64,000 nt of DNA, taken from the NCBI GenBank assembly GCA_947581865.1, contig CANPWA010000007.1, forward strand, positions 1 to 64,000, in the 5' to 3' direction. The stretch comes from an uncultured Acetatifactor sp. (lineage in GTDB: Bacteria; Bacillota; Clostridia; Lachnospirales; Lachnospiraceae). Made by a program: the position numbers and the translations under genes. Within the stretch, counting starts at the first letter, position 1, and every line of letters starts with the position of its first letter. This document shows positions 1-10,390 of the stretch, one piece after another. Below the pieces are notes generated by a model. It was not told the DNA's origin and did no database searches. It saw only the letters and a list, made by a program, of their open reading frames with translations.

Positions 1-348
1 CTAAGCCATCATTTGAAATGTCAAATACCGCGCAATTACCTGCCAACTATCAATAATCCTAAATTATCCTTTATTTCTTGTTTTTATATCGCATTTTCTC
101 ATTATTGAATATATTTTGCCACTGTATCTCACCAGCCCGTAAAACCGATCTCCGGCAGAGGATACCGCCATGGTATGGCGGACACTCGCTACCAGCGGCA
201 GACCAAGACGGCTGCAGATCCTGGATTTGGGATATTCCCATGTCCGCACCCCCAATGCTTAACATTAAGCTGTCTCTCATACATTCTGCTTCTCCAATAC
301 TATTTCAACTATTGCTTTTGATTTGACATTCCGGCTTCCAACGCAAAA

Positions 349-888
349 CTATGCAATTTGTTCTATGCGACTTTTTCTGCATAATGGATAAGCTGCAATA
401 AAAGGTTCAATTTTCTTTTTCATCTCGCTAAAGGAGCTGCCATAGAAATACAAAGCAGTATGCGTAGCTCCCTCCCAATAACTATACATTCGTCCTATTC
501 CTTCCATAGCCAGCTCCATTTGTTCTATCATATAATTTATGTCACAAGTTTTATATACATCCTCCGGCAAATCAGCTCCGTTAGAATAGTATGCCAATCC
601 TTCTAATGTTCCCACTTCAATCTCCGGCCGGATACCCTGCAGAACCGATCCTTTCGGAATGCCTATACTATTGAGCAGACCCACTAGCCATTTTACGCTG
701 TCAGGTCTATCATTTGCCAGATGGATTTCTATATCACAGTACATAATTTCACCATCTGAGTTTTGAGCCGTCCCGCCCCCGGTTATCTCCCCCATCCGTT
801 CTTTCTCCAGCATTTCTTGCAAAACATCTTCCAATTCAAATCTGTGTTTTGGTTGAAACCGTGCATTCAATTTTAATGTCAAATCCAT
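349..888 (-). CDS. hypothetical protein, possible immunity-type protein of the toxin island
   Basis: 179-aa intact ORF in an orphan toxin/immunity array; no motif recognised. Confidence 0.55.
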   Translation of the reverse strand: MDLTLKLNARFQPKHRFELEDVLQEMLEKERMGEITGGGTAQNSDGEIMYCDIEIHLANDRPDSVKWLVGLLNSIGIPKGSVLQGIRPEIEVGTLEGLAYYSNGADLPEDVYKTCDINYMIEQMELAMEGIGRMYSYWEGATHTALYFYGSSFSEMKKKIEPFIAAYPLCRKSRIEQIA

Positions 889-1173
889 ATGACCGCCTTC
901 TCGTCAACCTTTCGGAGATATAATGTCCATGTATTCTTTATATTCCAAAGGAATTGGTCTATTAAAAATCAAATCTTTCATGGGATCAACATTTTACCCA
1001 TTTTATAACAAAGGTATAATCTCTCGTTAAATTCCGAATATACGCGAATATGAGTTAATTCATATTTATCCTTTCCCTTTAATGCAATTATACATTGCAA
1101 TATTACATAATTCAATATAAAAGTAAAAAGTATGATCTCCTTTTTTCTTTTATATTTTAGTTCCAAATTAGTC

Positions 1174-1578
1174 CTAAAAACACTTTCCCAATGCATCAAG
1201 ACTATTATTACGGCGATAACCCATTAACTGATTCACGCTAAGCGCCTGTTCTAAACTATTAAGGAACTGCTTAGAACTGCCCGATATATGTGGAGCAACT
1301 TTTGAAATATATATGTCATTAGTTCCATTTGCTGGATTAAGATTAAAAAACTTATCTAATCCATATTCCGCTCCACATTTTGGAATAGAAGCATCATACC
1401 CATCTACTATTTGAATTTGCACATTATTGCCTGCTATAACTTGAACAGTGCAACTATAAATCAAAGTAGGTCCTGCCTTTTCAACAACCTTTAAAACATC
1501 AACCGCCCAGCTTATAACCTGATCATTATCATGACTGCCAAAACTTTTACTTCCAAATAGACCATCAAAAAAAGACAT
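1174..1578 (-). CDS. hypothetical protein
   Basis: 134-aa ORF starting MSFFDGLFGSKSFG; no family recognised. Confidence 0.5.
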   Translation of the reverse strand: MSFFDGLFGSKSFGSHDNDQVISWAVDVLKVVEKAGPTLIYSCTVQVIAGNNVQIQIVDGYDASIPKCGAEYGLDKFFNLNPANGTNDIYISKVAPHISGSSKQFLNSLEQALSVNQLMGYRRNNSLDALGKCF

Positions 1579-2062
1579 TTTACACTTTTATGGAAAACCT
1601 TCTTTCCATTTCCTCCTTCTTATATTAATCAGTATCAATAACCTTATGCCAATCTAAAACTTACTTTATCAGCCACTTTATATTAATATTTCCTTCTCAT
1701 AGATAATGTTCCTTTTCATCTGATAAGGGCATTATACTCCATAACCGCCTTGCATTTCCTGATAACTATCATAAGATATGGGCAGCAATAATTATAGATT
1801 CTTAAAACTTGGAATTTACTCTAAATCTCGCTATATCCTTCTCTACATACAATTCAAGAAAAAAAGTTCATCTTTTTACATATTACAAAATCCACCTTTT
1901 CAGTTTTACATTCTGCATCTATTCAATAAGATTTCATGCCTGACCTTTTTTCACCATACGGGAATCAGCAGGTAATCTTCTATGTCCTCTGTTGCTATCC
2001 ACATCTTATTCTATTCAAATCTCCTGTACTGCATATAGATATGTCCTGTCTCAACATAAAAA

Positions 2063-2555
2063 TTATTCTAGAGCAGTTTCCGTGGCAATATATGATGCTA
2101 ATCTACCCTCTGAAATTCCCTGTTTTCGGGAACTGTCATATCCAGACAAAACACTTCTCTTTCCTGATTGACCGCCATTGTCCACCGCAAATCCATGATC
2201 GTCTTTTGCGTCCATTTCCACAATATTGGCAAGCCCGCCAAAGCGGATTGGTTTTTCATATTGCTCTACCCCGCCCTGGCTTGAATCCACTAAACAAGAT
2301 CTATTACTGCCCCACGCATAGACATCACCCTCCTCCGATAGGGCATAAAAGGCACGGATACCCATGTTGCCGACTTCCATAATCTTTGTGATATGGCTCA
2401 GTTCTTCCATTTTCTTTGCCGAAGCCTGTCCGCTTTCATTTTCCCACTGCCATACCGAACCATCCTCACAGAGAGCGGTCGATGATTCTGCCCCTACAAT
2501 GGCATTTATGATTTGAGGTATCTCTTGTTGCTCAATGGTATCGTAAAGTATTTCA
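2063..2555 (-). pseudogene. RCC1/BLIP-II-type repeat protein fragment
   Basis: YALSEEGDVYAWGSN and TALCEDGSVWQWENESGQ resemble RCC1 repeats; the reading frame continues upstream of the called Met (to about 2555) without a start. Confidence 0.5.
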
Positions 2556-2636
2556 ATTTATCTTCTCCTGTTGACTAAACTATATATGCTTCTATATTTC
2601 CGATATATGTAAACTATCCGGCATCCTCTACAATTC

Positions 2637-3302
2637 TTATTCTTCTATAATATACTGCGCCCATTTGATAATGCCTGTCCCAAGCGGGCTTGATATACCC
2701 CCGCAGAACACATCCTCTGACGGGTAAAAGCCAAACATCCCATTCCACGGGTCATATAACAATATTTTGTCATCTGATGTCCAATCCATCAGGACAAAAG
2801 AATGGCAAATACGCTTCGGGTAAAGGATACTATTGCCAATCATGTAGCCATTCCCTTGAAACACGGAACGGATCTGCTCCAAATAACGGCATGGAAGGCT
2901 TTCCACGGAATCAAACTCTCCAATAGTAGTGGTCTGAATCAGATTGCTCTCGCACCGGCCTGTGACCACATATTTGATTCCCCGCTCCTTAGCTTCATCA
3001 TCTCCCGGCCAGTTTCCATCATCCCCTGGGCATTCCATATTGGCGTTCATTACGATTGCTCGCTGCCATGCATCTATGAAAAAGCCTCCGCTTTCCTGCT
3101 CTACCATATCCTGTCGAAGTCCATTCTGGCTATAAGTTAATGTTTCTTCATAAAAATTAGTTGGCACTACCGCGAATTCCTGCGCTTTATCTGAATCAAG
3201 CTTATTAAGAGATCCTAATTGATTCCTTTTAAACTGTTCCCCTACAAGTTTACAGCCAACCGCCCAACACCAATTCGTACGGTTTTGGATATAATGGTTC
3301 AT
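2637..3302 (-). CDS. papain-like cysteine protease domain protein (orphan toxin-like)
   Basis: QNRTNWCWAVGCK (NWCWA Cys motif) and HSFVLMDWTSDDKILLYDPWNG (His motif) typical of AvrRpt2/C39-like papain-fold peptidases. Confidence 0.6.
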   Translation of the reverse strand: MNHYIQNRTNWCWAVGCKLVGEQFKRNQLGSLNKLDSDKAQEFAVVPTNFYEETLTYSQNGLRQDMVEQESGGFFIDAWQRAIVMNANMECPGDDGNWPGDDEAKERGIKYVVTGRCESNLIQTTTIGEFDSVESLPCRYLEQIRSVFQGNGYMIGNSILYPKRICHSFVLMDWTSDDKILLYDPWNGMFGFYPSEDVFCGGISSPLGTGIIKWAQYIIEE

Positions 3303-3323
3303 TAATTTCTCTCGCTTTTCTAC

Positions 3324-4562
3324 TTAATTTGACACGGAGATGCTTTTTATCCATGGTTCTCCATCGACCATTGTTCGCACGATCAGGTTATCGCCTAACC
3401 AATCAATATAAACTGTTCTGGTATTTTGCTCTTGATACACATACCATTCCTCCTCGCCAAGATCCCACAGCTGCTCCCTGTTTTCTCCCGTCAGGCTCTC
3501 CCGGCAAATAACCGAGTCCTGCAAAATATACACGGTTCCCGCCTGATATCCAAGGATTCTTGTCCGATTATTGGGAGTTCTGTAGAGGATCTCACTGGTA
3601 TGTTCTTCCGGTTGGAGCTCAAACAAAATATCATACCTCACATCTTCCTGCCACAGAAGAACGCCAGTATTAGGATTTCGGGATGCTGTAAGCAGCCCTA
3701 TAATCCGCCCGTCCTCAACCTTCAGATTATGTGCAAAAATTTGAGATTTTCGATACGTCTCCTCATTCAAACATTTTATCACATGCTTCTCCCATTCATC
3801 CTCCCATCGGTAATAAAACCGTCCGTCTCCCCGGGTGAAATGAAGAAATCTTCCATCTACACAAAACCACGAATCATTTGTTCTATCTTCTGACCAAATA
3901 ATATCTTCATTTTCCTCATTCATAATATATTCAATTTTACCACCACCTTTGTCGAAACAACCCACACGCCAATCGCCATATTTCACTGTATGAAAATCTG
4001 TCATGGGATCATCCTCCGTAAACAGTGCTCTCAAGCTGACGCTGTCTTTCTCCAGATTCCCATCTACAGGGCAAACATAGATATCCATGTCGCCATAAAG
4101 CAGATATCCATCATATACTGCTAGATTATAAATCCTGAAATCGCATTCCCCAAACAGCTCGCATTTTTCATCCTCCCTGTCATATCTCCAGATTTTAGCT
4201 GATTCATAAGTCTCTCCCCCAGAAGCTGAAAAAAATATGTACTCATCACAGACAGCAAAACAATCCATAGACTCGTCTGTTCCAACTTGTTCTACAATGT
4301 CCTGTTTCGCAACAGAAAACCTGCAAACATCACCCGCCACAAAATAATAGTCCTCTAATGTATTTTCGTCCCTTTCCCTGTTCTTCCGGTCACTAATGTG
4401 AACAATATACCTCCAATTCTTTTTTTCATCAAACTGTTTTCTATAGCCCAATATATCAGTTCTATAGATCCATGTACCGACAGCCAAAATTCCGCAATAA
4501 ACGATAAACCCCCAAAGCAAGCCGATAATCAGGATTCTTCTGTTCCTATTTTTAGGTCTCAT
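3324..4562 (-). CDS. membrane-anchored beta-propeller-like protein (DUF5050-like)
   Basis: 412 aa; N-terminal TM segment (ILIIGLLWGFIVYCGILAVGTWIY) followed by repeated beta-rich segments. Confidence 0.5.
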   Translation of the reverse strand: MRPKNRNRRILIIGLLWGFIVYCGILAVGTWIYRTDILGYRKQFDEKKNWRYIVHISDRKNRERDENTLEDYYFVAGDVCRFSVAKQDIVEQVGTDESMDCFAVCDEYIFFSASGGETYESAKIWRYDREDEKCELFGECDFRIYNLAVYDGYLLYGDMDIYVCPVDGNLEKDSVSLRALFTEDDPMTDFHTVKYGDWRVGCFDKGGGKIEYIMNEENEDIIWSEDRTNDSWFCVDGRFLHFTRGDGRFYYRWEDEWEKHVIKCLNEETYRKSQIFAHNLKVEDGRIIGLLTASRNPNTGVLLWQEDVRYDILFELQPEEHTSEILYRTPNNRTRILGYQAGTVYILQDSVICRESLTGENREQLWDLGEEEWYVYQEQNTRTVYIDWLGDNLIVRTMVDGEPWIKSISVSN

Positions 4563-4578
4563 ATATCACTACCTCTCT

Positions 4579-6117
4579 CTATTTACTGATCCCAATAAAA
4601 CTTATCGGTTTCGATTCTCCATCCGACAATTCCACTATAGCTTCCCACAAAGTATCATATGAATTTGATGCTGCATATTTACCATCCTTCTCATTGTAAG
4701 CATTATGAGCAATATATTTATCTCCCTTCTTTGTTATATTTATTGTATGCAGACCATTCATAAGGTTGTCTTGATTATTATAAATAGTAACAATAATTGT
4801 GTCGTGATCTTGCCCAAACTTGTTTATATCTTCTTGCTCCCAACTGGTGATCATTTCTACATTGTATCCCTGGGACTGAAAGTAGTTGTAAATTGCATAC
4901 GGAGAAAGCCCATAGTCTCCCTCTAATACTGCCCCATCCTTCTCATATGTGCTAATCAAGTCCGCCATATCCTCCTCTCCCATTTGCCCTTCCAGAGCGA
5001 GTAATGCATTATATGTGGCAATAATCCCACATCCCGAATGAGCCATGTTATTTGGACCAAACTGTATATTTTCCCATTCAGCTTGGTTTTCTATATAGGC
5101 GTTATCTATATAAAATGAATCCTCATTACCTTTTGCCGCTTTCAATTCTGTAAGGTTATGTTCGTGATTCTTTTTAATCGTTTCTTCTCCAATCTGAAAA
5201 TATGATAAAATATGGAACTCTGATAAAAAGTCCATAGCATCTAACACTTGCTCACTGGTGGCATTATGTGCTACATATTGACCGAATCTTTGCATTGCCT
5301 CTTCTAATACATCTTCTTCCGTGCTGCTGTCTTCTTTCGTGTTTTTGTCTTCAGGTAATATACTTAAAACTTGTTTAGACCCCAAAAACTTTATCCTTTT
5401 GTCATCTTTCCAGTCTGTTACACGCTTATAAGCATTCCACCCCTCCTTAAATTCTTTCGACTCTACCGTTCTGTCCTGACCAGAATTTACAGGTGAGATA
5501 ATACCCCCGTGTTGACATACTAAAAAAGACCCTACCGTTAGCGTATTGCATCCAACGGGATTTTCAGGATCATCCGCCATTTTATTGCCATTATCCTTGA
5601 TTTTAGTCCCGTCAAAGCTATCCATCCAAATCCCCACAATTACGGGATTGCATTGTAAACCGCGCAATTCCTCCCCGTTCTTTCCCGTCAGGATGATAGT
5701 TGCCGTTCTCAAATCGTCCTTTTCACAGATTCCAAACCATGGTATGTTAAAACCGTTCCCTGGAATGCAGTCCAATTCATGCACGACGGGATGCCCTTTA
5801 ATATAAACGCCATGGCATGGACTTAAGTTCAGTTTTCTGTTATGGCTCCCACAGGAACACTGTAATTCCGCTCCCCTGACAAGATATTCATTGTGTTCCT
5901 TACCCTCGTTGTGTTCCATAAGATATTGTTTTATCTTCTCCATAGCTTCTTCTTCGTTTTCTTCTTCAATTCCTTTTTCAATCCGCTGATTTTGAACCAT
6001 TTTGCTTAAGTTCTCATCAGCAGCTAGAATTTTATCTTGTTCTTGCTTTTGATACTGGATGTAGGTGGACTCATCAACTATATCATGCAATGTAAGTTCA
6101 TTATCTTCTCCACTCAC
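4579..6117 (-). CDS. DUF4280 PAAR-like protein with C-terminal C39-like cysteine peptidase domain
   Basis: EYLVRGAELQCSCGSHNRKLNL...GSFLVCQHGGIISP (DUF4280/PAAR-like) plus C-terminal NNMAHSGCGIIATYNALLALEG and GLHTINITKKGDKYIAHNAY (C39-like Cys/His). Confidence 0.7.
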   Translation of the reverse strand: MSGEDNELTLHDIVDESTYIQYQKQEQDKILAADENLSKMVQNQRIEKGIEEENEEEAMEKIKQYLMEHNEGKEHNEYLVRGAELQCSCGSHNRKLNLSPCHGVYIKGHPVVHELDCIPGNGFNIPWFGICEKDDLRTATIILTGKNGEELRGLQCNPVIVGIWMDSFDGTKIKDNGNKMADDPENPVGCNTLTVGSFLVCQHGGIISPVNSGQDRTVESKEFKEGWNAYKRVTDWKDDKRIKFLGSKQVLSILPEDKNTKEDSSTEEDVLEEAMQRFGQYVAHNATSEQVLDAMDFLSEFHILSYFQIGEETIKKNHEHNLTELKAAKGNEDSFYIDNAYIENQAEWENIQFGPNNMAHSGCGIIATYNALLALEGQMGEEDMADLISTYEKDGAVLEGDYGLSPYAIYNYFQSQGYNVEMITSWEQEDINKFGQDHDTIIVTIYNNQDNLMNGLHTINITKKGDKYIAHNAYNEKDGKYAASNSYDTLWEAIVELSDGESKPISFIGISK

Positions 6118-6207
6118 AATTTTCTTGCCCCCTATTTGTCTGATAAATTTAATTTCTTAGTATTTACAAACAAACTGTACCAAATAAATTGCTAAAAAAA
6201 ATTAGAC

Positions 6208-6501
6208 CTATATCTTTTTAAATTCATTATTCAATTCTGTTAACAAAACGAAAAGTTCTGTTGGTTTCTGCATATTCCATCCCCATACTGTAAAAGCATG
6301 CGCAAAGGAATTAAGATATCTTTCTTCTTTGGGAGGAAATTGTTTGTTATCAATCATCACTAAAAGTCGGTTTAATTCTGGCAAAATGACATTATTTAGT
6401 TCTTCCTCTGTACTTTCACCTAATACCCCTCTTTTTCTATTTTCTAATTCCTCATTACAGATTCTTATAGCTTGTAACACTTTTTCTCTAAATGCGTTCA
6501 T
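6208..6501 (-). CDS. small hypothetical protein, candidate immunity protein
   Basis: 97-aa ORF immediately downstream of the toxin-like ORF 6516-7250, same strand. Confidence 0.5.
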   Translation of the reverse strand: MNAFREKVLQAIRICNEELENRKRGVLGESTEEELNNVILPELNRLLVMIDNKQFPPKEERYLNSFAHAFTVWGWNMQKPTELFVLLTELNNEFKKI

Positions 6502-6515
6502 GTGCGCACCTCCTA

Positions 6516-7250
6516 CTATTTTTTTATTACAACAGATGGATCAGGAATATAAAATTGATAACCTCCACCAGGTTGCCCAAAATTGGGAGCAACTGTTCCC
6601 TCGAGAATTTTAGTTCCTTTAGGAATAATAAATATATCCATATACTGAGTTGAATTTCCCTTCGGCAAAGCCAAATCAGCTGCTGGGTTAGAAGTTTGGT
6701 TTGGAGTATACCAATAACTAGCAGAGGAAGACTCTCCGCCATGATATCGATAAACAGTTACGTCTTCTTTAAGAACAGTTACTTTCACATCATTTCCAAA
6801 TGCCTCTCGAACATTTTGTTGGAAAGTTGGAGTTACATTATTTTCTATAAATCTATTTACCTGATTTGTTCTATACCAATCCCTCACCTGATTCCTGACT
6901 GTGTTTGCATCCTGCCATAATCTTGGATCTGCAAGCGCAAAGGAAAACATTTCCAGCATCATTAAATCAGACAATCCTTCAAGGTCATCATAAGTATTAT
7001 CCCCTGTTGGCGCCCAAAGCGGTTTCCCTTCTGCTTCAAACCTACGAACATCATCCAACTTAAAGAATAGATTCACAAAACTCTCTCCAAAACAGCCCAA
7101 CATAATAAAACTATGCACGGACTCTAATGATACCCAATGCCCGAAAAGAAATGTGGTCTCAAGCCCTGGCACTGCCAGCATGGAAGTCATCATGTTAGCG
7201 CCATAAGGAATCGCTAACATATGTCTAAAATATAATCCATAAATCAACAC
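6516..7250 (-). CDS. orphan polymorphic toxin fragment with C-terminal ART/TNT-like domain
   Basis: C-terminus VYRYHGGESSSASYWYTPNQTSNPAADLALPKGNS...FIIPKGTKILEGTVAPNFGQPGGGYQFYIPDPSVV resembles TNT/ADP-ribosyltransferase-like toxin tips; its 5' end lies in a duplicated leader. Confidence 0.55.
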   Translation of the reverse strand: MLIYGLYFRHMLAIPYGANMMTSMLAVPGLETTFLFGHWVSLESVHSFIMLGCFGESFVNLFFKLDDVRRFEAEGKPLWAPTGDNTYDDLEGLSDLMMLEMFSFALADPRLWQDANTVRNQVRDWYRTNQVNRFIENNVTPTFQQNVREAFGNDVKVTVLKEDVTVYRYHGGESSSASYWYTPNQTSNPAADLALPKGNSTQYMDIFIIPKGTKILEGTVAPNFGQPGGGYQFYIPDPSVVIKK

Positions 7251-7260
7251 CTCTTTCTAT
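7218..7260 (-). repeat. copy 1 of a 43-bp exact direct repeat (RBS/start leader)
   Basis: catatgtctaaaatataatccataaatcaacacctctttctat, identical to 12002-12044. Confidence 0.95.
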
Positions 7261-7399
7261 AATTTTTTAATAATATGTTGACACCATATTTTGATATTTC
7301 TTTTTCATAGCAAAAGTCCTGTTTTCCAAATAATACCTTATCGCATCTCTCTAGAATACTTTCTTGATTTATGTTACATAATGTTGTCTTATCTTTTCC

Positions 7400-7990
7400 T
7401 AAATATATCCTGGCAGATCATGTAAGGCGCATAATATATTATAAATTTTCTTCTTGCAAATGATTGGTCTATTGATTCCTGTGGTCAATTCTCAAAAAGG
7501 CTCTTTTATAAGTCTACCAATAAATATATTACCTTCTCCAACATCAATCCTTTGATTTTCATAATACAAACTATGCGTTATATCATTTCTTTAGTTCTGC
7601 CCAATCCTCTATTGATTTTTTTTAAACTCATATGTATGAGGATATAAATCACTAATTGTCCCTAAAAAATCTATTTCGTTATTTATAGTTATTGTGGTAC
7701 ACGTTGACATAACAATTATCTCCTTTAAACTATTGACACGTTACCATATCTTGCCTTGCTTAAATTTTTCCGCTTCATTAATTTTTATAACCAATCCAGC
7801 AGCATAATACCATGCTACCACTACTAAATATGTCTTTTCTACTGAACAGCGACCTACTACTCCTATTTTAATAAAAACATACCAATCGTATTCCATAAAT
7901 CTTTGTTATTCTTATGGCAACCAATAATTTCCTCTAACGTCATTTTCACCCTTCTCCCTTTGTATTATTCAATCATAATTCGCTCATTAT
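7400..7990 (-). pseudogene. remnants of at least two small genes
   Basis: minus-strand reading gives MSTCTTITINNEIDFLGTISDLYPHTYEFKKNQ* (start about 7710) and MTLEEIIGCHKNNKDLWN.../YDWYVFIKIGVVGRCSVEKTYLVVVAWYYAAGLVIKINEAEKF with stops and frame changes. Confidence 0.4.
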
Positions 7991-8026
7991 CTTTATACTC
8001 TGTATGATGCCTACATTAATGACTGC

Positions 8027-9480
8027 TTAACAACATACTAAATTTCCCGCGTTGTTGTTTTGTATAAATATCAGCATAAATTCATGCTGTTTGTACCTTG
8101 AAATATCGATGTCATAAAATAAGCGCAAAAGAAATCTGCATATCCGAGCCGCATTCATTGCAATGACGGACAATACTATGGAACATCTCGTTGTCTCATC
8201 CAGCCTACTGGTAATCAGTCCAAGCCCATATTTTTGCTTTGCAAGCGCGAAAGCCCTTTCTACTGCAATCCGGTCAGCATTATCCTTGTATTCTGTCTTT
8301 TTGTCTGTCCCTGCATTTTTCTTTGGTCTGCCAAGGGTCGGTCCGGACATGTGGATCCCATGTTGCCAGCAATAAGCAAGGTTGTTCCTGCTCCTGTAGA
8401 TTTTATCTGCCTGAAAGCGTTCCGGATAATGACCTGTTCTTTCAACGTACCGTTCGGCGGCTGCAATGAGAACATCACTTTCGTTTTAAGCATCAAACGA
8501 CATCTTTGCTATCCGGACCATTCCTTTTTCGTTGAGACTAAGATCTATCTTTGCTTCGAATTCCTCTGGAGCGGCTGCCTTACCACGGACAATCGGACGG
8601 ATGTACGGCTGGCTGATACTAACAATCCTATCAGGAACGGTGTGTACTTTGTTCTTGTACATGTACTTCTGCTGTTCATAAACTTTGTCAATCACGGCAA
8701 GCCGTTCCGTCTGCTTTGCTGTCAATTCACATTCTGTGTCCAGAGGCTCGTCGGTGTATTTTCTATCCCTGCGGATATACTGGAGCTGCTGCTTGATTGC
8801 TCTGCAGATTTTTTTACCGGTGCGTTTTTTGCACTTTGCCAAATCCAGATAATCTTTTCGGGCATTCCTGCGGTACATCCGTGGAACGTAATAATCAAAT
8901 CTTCTGCAGAGGTCATCAATGATTCCTTCCAGGTTTTCTCTAGTCTCATTCAGGAGATTTACATCCTGCGGAAAGGAGATATGCTGTAGTGCACTGATTG
9001 CATCAAGGATCAATGTTCCATTGTTTCCGGCTGTATCTGTTTCAGCAGCATCCGGCTTGTTCCCGCCGCCTGGAGCTGGATCATCCGGGGCGTTGTATGC
9101 AATGATTATTTCGTTGATTTCGCCAAGGAGATCATTTGTCAGACGCTTACGGAACTCTACAAGAAGCAATGGTACAAAGGGAGGTTCTGTCTGGTATCTC
9201 GGCAACCCGATGAAATACTGGAAATACGGATTATCTGTGATTTCCTCAACCAGCTCTCTGTCAGAGAAACCACGCTGTTTCTGAATCAGCAGAGAGCCAA
9301 GTGTCATCCTGAGAAGTTTTGCCGGCATTCCAGTTTTACCTGGAAAAAGTCTGGCATACTTTTTTCAATGGCATCCCACGGAATTGTTTCAGCTTTCTTA
9401 ATCCAGCAATTTTTTAATCCTGCCGGCTGATTGAAATCTGCAAATCGAAGCTGACGATATCATTCGAATTTATACATATG
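8027..9480 (-). pseudogene. IS1182-family transposase, disrupted
   Basis: MYKFE*YRQLRFADFNQPAGLKNCWIKKAETIPWDAIEKK, then frameshift to GMPAKLLRMTLGSLLIQKQRGFSDRELVEEITDNPYFQYFIGL (8486-9328), then a further frame break to DNADRIAVERAFALAKQKYGLGLITSRLDETT (8027-8350). Confidence 0.85.
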
Positions 9481-9719
9481 TTTTCTCCTCAGTGCAAGGT
9501 TTGGGGGCTGAATGAACTGTTTCCCCTGCACTTTATTATACTACTTTTGAAAAAACCTCAGTATTTTCAATGGATTTAAGCTCATTTTTGGTTATTGAGC
9601 AGTCATTAATTAGGTTTTACCGAAATTCAACATTATATATTATCTTTAAATCAATTTAACTCTCTACACTAATTTTTTCCGCTGTTAGCATATACAATTT
9701 CTCCCATAATAAATTTAAA

Positions 9720-10211
9720 CTAATCAATCTTTATTGTTTCCCATTCCAATTTTATTGGCGATTTAGCATATTCCTCTATAATAGATAAATACTCCTCTTC
9801 CCATATCATTCTATGACTTATTTGATCAGTTTCTTCAACTTTCTCTTGATAATACCCTATTTCCTTTGCATTCTCATAATCCCATTCGATACCTATCACT
9901 GCCGCAGTATCCCATTTTTCTAAATCACTCTCAAACCTGTAATATGTTCTTATTTCACGAACATCGTTGCTTTTTAATTCTACAATTCCTCCTTCATACA
10001 GGCGGATCGTATACCACTTAGTTCTTGCAATTGCTATTTCAATTTCATTCTTTGAATTATAATAATATATAACATATGGTTCAAAATTACTTTCTATAAA
10101 CTGACCCTCTGACCAATACCCTCCTACCTCTGTACCCATAATCATTTCTGGAAATCCATCACCTGTCAAATCTTCTAAACTATAACATATCTCGTCAGGT
10201 TCCCCCGCCAC
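9720..10211 (-). pseudogene. 5'-truncated FG-GAP/VCBS-like protein
   Basis: EICYSLEDLTGDGFPEMIMG motif; coding similarity continues upstream (GGEWEFVWDELYVAGEP) without a clear start. Confidence 0.4.
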
Positions 10212-10390
10212 ATATAATTCATCCCAAACGAACTCCCACTCTCCTCCTCGTATTATATCATAGAAAATTAAGTAATGATTAAAAGTAACATGATTCTTCT
10301 ACATCTTAATAAGCAATTCCAGAAACCATATTACAAATATATTGGATTAGTCTTTCCTATCTATCCCTTTCCATATTTCAGTCATTTTGA

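Noticed and set aside
64-326. Small ORFs at the left edge
   Set aside because: Overlapping short ORFs on both strands with no recognisable motif or reliable start.
2600-2612. Minus-strand GTTTACA upstream of the RCC1-like fragment
   Set aside because: N16 is followed by aagcata, not CTTT; upstream of a pseudogene.
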